Shown: positions 58,750-64,000 of the stretch, piece after piece
Layout of the letters: every line of letters starts with the position of its first letter
Numbering within the stretch: the stretch's first letter is position 1
Origin: Angiostrongylus vasorum
Lineage: Eukaryota; Nematoda; Chromadorea; Rhabditida; Metastrongylidae
Reading direction: 5' to 3'
Assembly (NCBI GenBank): GCA_018806985.1
Contig: JADANN010000026.1
Coordinates: 248,001 to 312,000 of the forward strand
DNA: 64,000 nt
Notes under the pieces: generated by a model
What the model was told of the DNA's origin: nothing
The model's input: the letters and a program-made list of their open reading frames with translations, nothing else
Database searches by the model: none
Translations under genes and position numbers: made by a program

Positions 58750-58985
58750 TACTTCCACTACTATCGATCTCACACCACTATCTAAAGACATGGTAACAAT
58801 TTCAAGGTCTGGACCAACGTGGAAGGGATGCACCACTACATTTGTGTTCATTCAATGCTTCACAAAGGCAGTTTGGGTTAGGGGTGTTCGGTTTCCTCAG
58901 CAGATTAACTGAAAGGTGCCAGTTAGTGCATCGACCACTGTACTCTTAAATCAGAAAGCTTTTAGTAATTAGAATTCCAGTAATA
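58750..58985. repeat. Dispersed repeat shared with 25.35 kb
   Basis: Counterpart of 25350-25575 (CACCACTATCTAAAGACATG, GTTTGGGTTAGGGGTGTTCG, GACCACTGTACTCTTAA). No coding pattern. Confidence 0.5.
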
Positions 58986-59779
58986 CACAACATATTCAAA
59001 GTCATCGAAAATGTTGCAACGACATGTTGTTGTGCTGCTTACAGCAAGCACAGTCCTCTGAGGAATTTGAACTCATAAAAGATCTATCCAGCTCTTGTCC
59101 ATGCCAGACATAACCATCAGGATAAATTGTTAGAGAGATAGAAGTCCATCAACAAAACTGTGTTCAATAGAATGCCTTTTGCAACTTTGCATTTCATTAA
59201 AATTATCCACAAGCAGGAATATACTAAAAATTTTGTCTTCGAAATACTAGTCCTCTTCCTTCCTCGGATGGTTTTCAGGCTTTATTAAACGAGCTTAGAT
59301 CTTCAATTGTCTCTCTGTCTCATTTTCAAGAAAAAACAGAAAATCGATTCTTACACTGCTATGGTAAAAGGAAATTTTGCTGGAGCCCGCACAACCCAGT
59401 GACGACGGGCCATTAAAATATCGAGTAAGTAAGTACATGCGCCGGTTTTCGTTTTCCTGCGTGCATTAAAATTATTCCATTCTTATTCTGCTCTATTACA
59501 TTATTCTTATGTTCTATTGTATCCTTTTTTCTCCATTTTCAAGTTTAACGCTTTACATCTTTATTTTTCATCTTTTAATTGGCCTTCCAACTAGAAATTA
59601 GAGACGCAGTCCATATCGTCGACCCACTGCAGGCCTTGTGGAAAACAACGAGTATGAAGCGACAGCTTCCAAGAAAGCAGATAAGCGAATGTAAAAAAAC
59701 AGTCCAGAAGATTTTTTAAACTATAGTCCGACAACAAAATCTTGGCATAACGCAGAAACGGGGTCGTTTTCGTTTGGTG
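58986..59779. other. No gene recognised; repeat border at 59.4 kb
   Basis: 59395-59433 (GACGACGGGCC then ATATCGAGTAAGTAAGT) matches the end of the repeat at 21060-21375. The rest is AT-rich. Confidence 0.35.
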
Positions 59780-60865
59780 AACAATCACCTGTAGTCCCGT
59801 TTATCGTCGAGTGACTCGAGCGGGTGCCAATAAATCTTCCACTTTTTCCCCTGTCGCGTGCAAGAGCAGCCCAGTGGGTACTGCTCGCTCTAGGGAATCG
59901 TCGAGCAACATATTTTTCTTCTAGGTTCTTTGTGAAGAACTCTGACCATTGGGTCGGTGGTCCTCCTGCAGTACGTTTGACATCCCGAGGAATCCAGTCA
60001 CTAACGGCTCTTGTCCATCGGTTGCCGTTCATACGCATTACGTCTCCGGCCCACCTTATCTTCGACTGTTTCGCGTAGAGAACGGCATCTCTGATTTTTG
60101 ATCGTTGACGCAGGTCGGAGTTCCGGATCCCATCACTTACTTATGTGAAACGGGAGCACTGCCCTTTCGACTGCGCGTTCGATAACGTTGTGTGATTTTT
60201 CATCCTGTTTACGCAGCGACCAGGTTTCTGAAGCCTACATTAACGCAGGAAGTACCGTTGAGTAGAAAAGGTGGGCACGGAGTCGGGTGTTCCTTGTTCT
60301 TTTCACTACATCCTCGATGTTCTTGAAAGCACCCCATGCCGCTCGCTTCCTTCTGCTCAGCTCTGGAGCTAGATCGTTCATTATATTGATTTCCCGACCT
60401 AGATAGATATAACTGGAGCATTCGGAGATATTCGTTCCGTTGAGCATGAATGGGGCATGCGAAACCAATCCGTTCTTCATGAACATCGTTTCTGTGCGAT
60501 TTAGTTGAAGACCAATCTTTCCAAAGGCTTTATCAAAGTCGGTAAGCATACGTTCCGCTTGGCTAATGTTCGGTGTTATAAGGACGATGTCATCAGCAAA
60601 GCGAAGATGGCGTAACTGCCGACTATCGATTTTCACTCTCATATTATCCCATTCTAATGTTCGCATAACGTTCTGGAGGTGGCGGTAAATAATTTTGGAG
60701 AGATGGCATTGTCCTGCCCTAACCCCTCTTCTGACGTCGGTGTTCATATCGTTGTTGAATGGGGATACGTTGGTTGTGCATTCTGCAAATCGATGAAAGT
60801 GAGACAGAGCAGGACTTATTCCGCTGAAAATTAGATGGTGTTGGAAGCGGCAATAGATCACATTT
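59780..60865 (-). mobile_element. RTE-A reverse transcriptase end and C-terminal tail
   Basis: Minus frame 60861-60235 carries RTLEWDNMRVKIDSRQLRHL, RFADDIVLITPNISQAERML and SSYIYLGREINIMNDLAPEL, i.e. the catalytic FADD and thumb region; frame 60038-59721 carries GNRWTRAVSDWIPRDVKRTA and HWAALARDR. One frame break separates them. 5' truncated, as is usual for these elements. Confidence 0.8.
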
Positions 60866-61984
60866 CATTTCGGAACCAGACTGCATTTATTGTTACAAAC
60901 TCCCTAAACCAGTTTCCTTGAATGCTTGATTACCTGATTAGTTGAATGGGCCTTCTTTACGAATTACGGTTAATTAAGAGAGACCAGGCGAAGTTTTTTG
61001 TTTGGCGGACAATTTCCCATTCAAACAAGGTTTTCTTTCCTTAGAGCCTCCATAGACCTTTTTAAAACTTCACTGGGTCGTTGTCGCTTACCAGCTAGTG
61101 ACTATGTTCTTGTCAAGATGGTACTGATTCCTTTCACTAATCTGCCCTCCGTTATAGGATTCCTAATGAATTTGTCAAAAGTTGCTGTGCTTGGGACACG
61201 CCACTGGGGACGGATCCACGTGGCTTGAAGGACTTCGACATCCTACACGCCCCCCATCCGATATCTACGAGTAGACGGCAAGTCATTTAGGCATCTAGGT
61301 TCTGTATATATATATATATATATATAAAATTAAAAAAAACCGAAGTAATGACATGCAACCACTGCCAATAAGAGTGGCTGGGCTACTGTATGAATTATAT
61401 TTCAAATTGAGGGCTGTGAACATAACTGATTGGCATATTGAAGGTTGAGCTGCGATGACAGCGTTTTTTGTGTGATGACTGCTAATAACGTGATTTGTCC
61501 ACCAACCGCTCGGCGACGGTCTAACAAACCGAATCCAAGTGTAGGATAGTTAGTGTCCTTATAAATTTCGTGCGAATAGTACGATGTTGTTTGGGTGTTA
61601 GAATGTATCATTACTTATGGTGCACCTAATCAACACTACTCTTAAATCAAACAGAATTTTACAATGATGGAACACTGAAGGATTTACTTGTGTCCCCTAA
61701 AATGTATTTAGCTGACTAAATTCTTTCCTCATGCGTCTCATCAGCTCAGTTAGGCGTCGCTGCACGCTGCAATGACGGCTTGTATTTCGTACAAAGGACA
61801 CTTTAGGGAAAAAATCGCTAATCGGAAGCAAGATTTCTTGTGGACACTTCTAAGGTATCCGTACCTAGATTAATGAAGTGCCCTTGAATCCTACAAACGC
61901 GTTAATGTTTACAGAATTCCTGTTCGGCGAGATTAGAAGGGCCCAATGGTAGAAAAGAAATTAATCACTTATCTTATTAGTTCC
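60866..61984. other. No gene recognised; short AT microsatellite
   Basis: AT repeat at 61302-61325. The rest holds ORFs under 80 codons without motifs. Confidence 0.35.
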
Positions 61985-62113
61985 GATTATTCATTATTTT
62001 TTTATAGATGTTGATTTATCTGGCGGTGAGGTTGTTCTCGACTTATTCTCCTGTAGCCACCTTGTTATCAGTGCCACAACACATATCTAACGTAGTGTAT
62101 GATACACGTAATG
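61985..62113. repeat. Short dispersed repeat shared with 49.1 kb
   Basis: Near-identical to 49125-49245. It ends at ACACGTAATGT, exactly where the RTE-A fragment begins. Confidence 0.55.
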
Positions 62114-62725
62114 TCCCAAAATTCTACATGGGATCAGACCATCGTCTCCTTCGTGTAAGTTTCTATTTCTCGCGGAAAGGAGAAAAAACCGTTAAATTCG
62201 CAAACGGAAGTCCCAGAAATACCATAAAGTGGGACTTATTCAATTCATTTGCCGCTGTTAGGAGGACGCCGCTACCGATAACATCGACGAAGAATACGAT
62301 TGGCCCATTCAACATCTTCACGTTAGCGCTATGAAACCTGAGGGTTCGAGAGTCACGAAGAGATGTCTGTCTCAAGAAACACTCGGGCTGATACGCCAGC
62401 GTGGAATTGCACGAGCTGCAGGCAATGCGAAATAACGTCCGAACTTGCAAAACAATGCAGACAGGCGATAAAAGAGGATATTAAAGAAAGAAGAGCAGCA
62501 GCTACGGGTCAAGCTGCAGAGAACGGTAAAAGCATTCGCAAAGCGCACGGATGCTTCGCCAATTAAAAAACCAAGATGGTTCCGACGTCCAGACGGAACA
62601 GTTACAGCACCCAGAAAGGTGATGGGGAAAATTATTCACGTCTAATACTCAGATCTCTTCAATAGCCACGTCCTTTTATTCTCATGTGAAATACATGAAG
62701 ATGAAAGTTTCGTACCACCAGTTAG
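62114..62725 (+). mobile_element. RTE-A endonuclease end and linker fragment
   Basis: PKFYMGSDHRLLRVSFYFSR (endonuclease end with intact SDHRLL site), then ITSELAKQCRQAIKEDIKER and further linker to 62725, with frame breaks. Truncated at both ends. Confidence 0.75.
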
Positions 62726-62734
62726 CTACCAAGG

Positions 62735-64000
62735 TAGCACATCGTTTAAGACTCAAGGGGCAGAAAATCTTCCTTGAACAGAAAATTTTTGGACCCCTTC
62801 TTCAGTGCATTGGTTAGAGATGTCCCGCAGCTGAATCGTGTTTATTGGTTTGATCCCGTATTCTGAGCTCAGCAAGTCTTCTAATCCTCCGTAGTCTGTA
62901 AAACTGGTGCCAAGCTTGTCTGAAATGACAGTAGCACTCACTGACTTGATACGTTGGCAGCCCATCGCAAGTCACAGTATAGGCCAGATTTGCATTCAAA
63001 CACATCTGACTATGCGCAATGAAGACGAATGCATGACGCATCCCTCAGCGATTGATCAACGCCAAGGGCTTTATCCTTTCTTATTAACAGCAGCTTGCTT
63101 CGGCCAAAAACTCCGCCTACAGTTTCTTCTCAGTAATCCTCTGCATATCTTATCTTTCTAAAACTTTAATGAATCCTTTGTGGCCCTGCAAAGATGCATC
63201 CACATGTGTGCCTTCAATTTCGACCTTCTTAAAATGTAGTATCTTTTCAGATAGTTAGTGTTCGTTCAATGCCTCTGTCTTCAAGCGTTAGGATTGAGAT
63301 TTCGGCTTGTACATCGTCTTTGAGCGGTCGGTTACTTCTTCATTCCAACTTTCGTTTCTGATTTCGGTTGCAGCTTCGTCTCCGAATCAACTAGTAGGAA
63401 GACCGAGGGGAACGATTCGTCGTTGAAAACATACCTCCCTCGGATCCACATCGTGGTGAGACTTGGATACGCCCTTTGCAAGGTTAAGTTAGGACTCCAG
63501 GGCGGATCAAGTTCCACAACCAGCAGTAGGGCAGCATCACTACTCCGCACACTGGCTGCTTCCGTTTATGGCGTCGGGCCGTGAGACAACCGGTGAGAGG
63601 CCACAAAATCTCGGGACACGGAGGACGTCACTGGAACCGGATCTGACGAACACACGCACGGTACGCTATGAAGAATATTTTTTACTCTGCACGTATGATG
63701 CCAGAGCACTCTCCACAGGCGCCGAACTCTACGCTCTTTTTTGAAGGCTCAGATCACACAAATTCGATGTGATCGCACTGCAAGAAAAGAAAATTAGGGA
63801 AGACCGACAAATGCCGATTAAACAACGGGGCCCTGGTCATCCGTGGAGAAAAGTCCCGTCGCGAAATGACGGCGGCGTAGGCTTTGTCGTCCATCCGTCC
63901 ATTGTCCATCTCGTCGACTCATGCGATATCCTTCCAACTCGCATAGCCGTCCTCCGTCTTCAACTGTCGCATCATAAGAAGAACACTGTCATCAACTGCT
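62735..64000 (+). repeat. Duplicate of 53135-54420 (SINE plus RTE-B 5' part)
   Basis: Near-identical to 53143-54420 to the window edge: same SINE (62805-63085), same RTE-B 5' region and start of the endonuclease domain (from about 63660). Differences are scattered substitutions, a few clustered near 63880, and one-base length changes in A and T runs. Likely a second insertion of the same SINE-bearing RTE-B subfamily, or a segmental copy; it runs off the window. Confidence 0.85.

Overview
The window looks like a gene-poor, repeat-rich stretch of a nematode chromosome, most likely a strongylid parasite of the hookworm kind. The grounds are: short introns (55-130 nt) with TTTCAG/TTTTAG acceptors; an ATG placed directly after a TTTCAG that suits spliced-leader trans-splicing; many decayed copies of two RTE-type non-LTR retrotransposons of the kind abundant in hookworms; a tRNA-derived SINE family; and Penelope-like elements with a GIY-YIG endonuclease. 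The species is inference. There are no bacterial operons, rRNA genes or CRISPR arrays.

Layout. 0-6.2 kb: repeats, a tRNA-Gly-like copy that carries a 3' CCA, a fold-back element and a 250-bp palindrome. 6.2-13.4 kb (+): a multi-exon homologue of the conserved animal protein KIAA0930, with its last 22 codons behind a 4.5-kb intron full of repeats. 14-27 kb: transposon remains (RTE-B, RTE-A, MITE-like palindromes, SINEs, a Penelope fragment). 29.1-39.2 kb (+): a secreted protein with two von Willebrand factor A domains, both with complete MIDAS motifs, whose reading frame breaks at several places, mostly homopolymers. 39.6-42.3 kb (-): the best preserved RTE-A copy. 43.1-52.7 kb (-): a tandem array of small, divergent histone-H3-like genes. 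One copy (43745-47078) has four phase-consistent exons and 121 codons. 53-64 kb: RTE-B, a Penelope-like element, RTE-A pieces, and a duplicated block at 53.1-54.4 and 62.7-64.0 kb.

The H3-like array is the most unusual content. The proteins keep the alpha1-alpha2-alpha3 pattern of the H3 histone fold (LQEVCEDTLRKLFMET against LQEACEAYLVGLFEDT of H3, then RKTIM against RVTIM) but have short non-canonical tails and a longer loop 1. Copies share SINE insertions in intron 1, so the duplication followed those insertions.

Many one-base frame breaks fall in A or T runs, in host genes and in otherwise near-identical repeats. This suggests long-read homopolymer errors, so frameshifts here should not be read at once as pseudogenisation.
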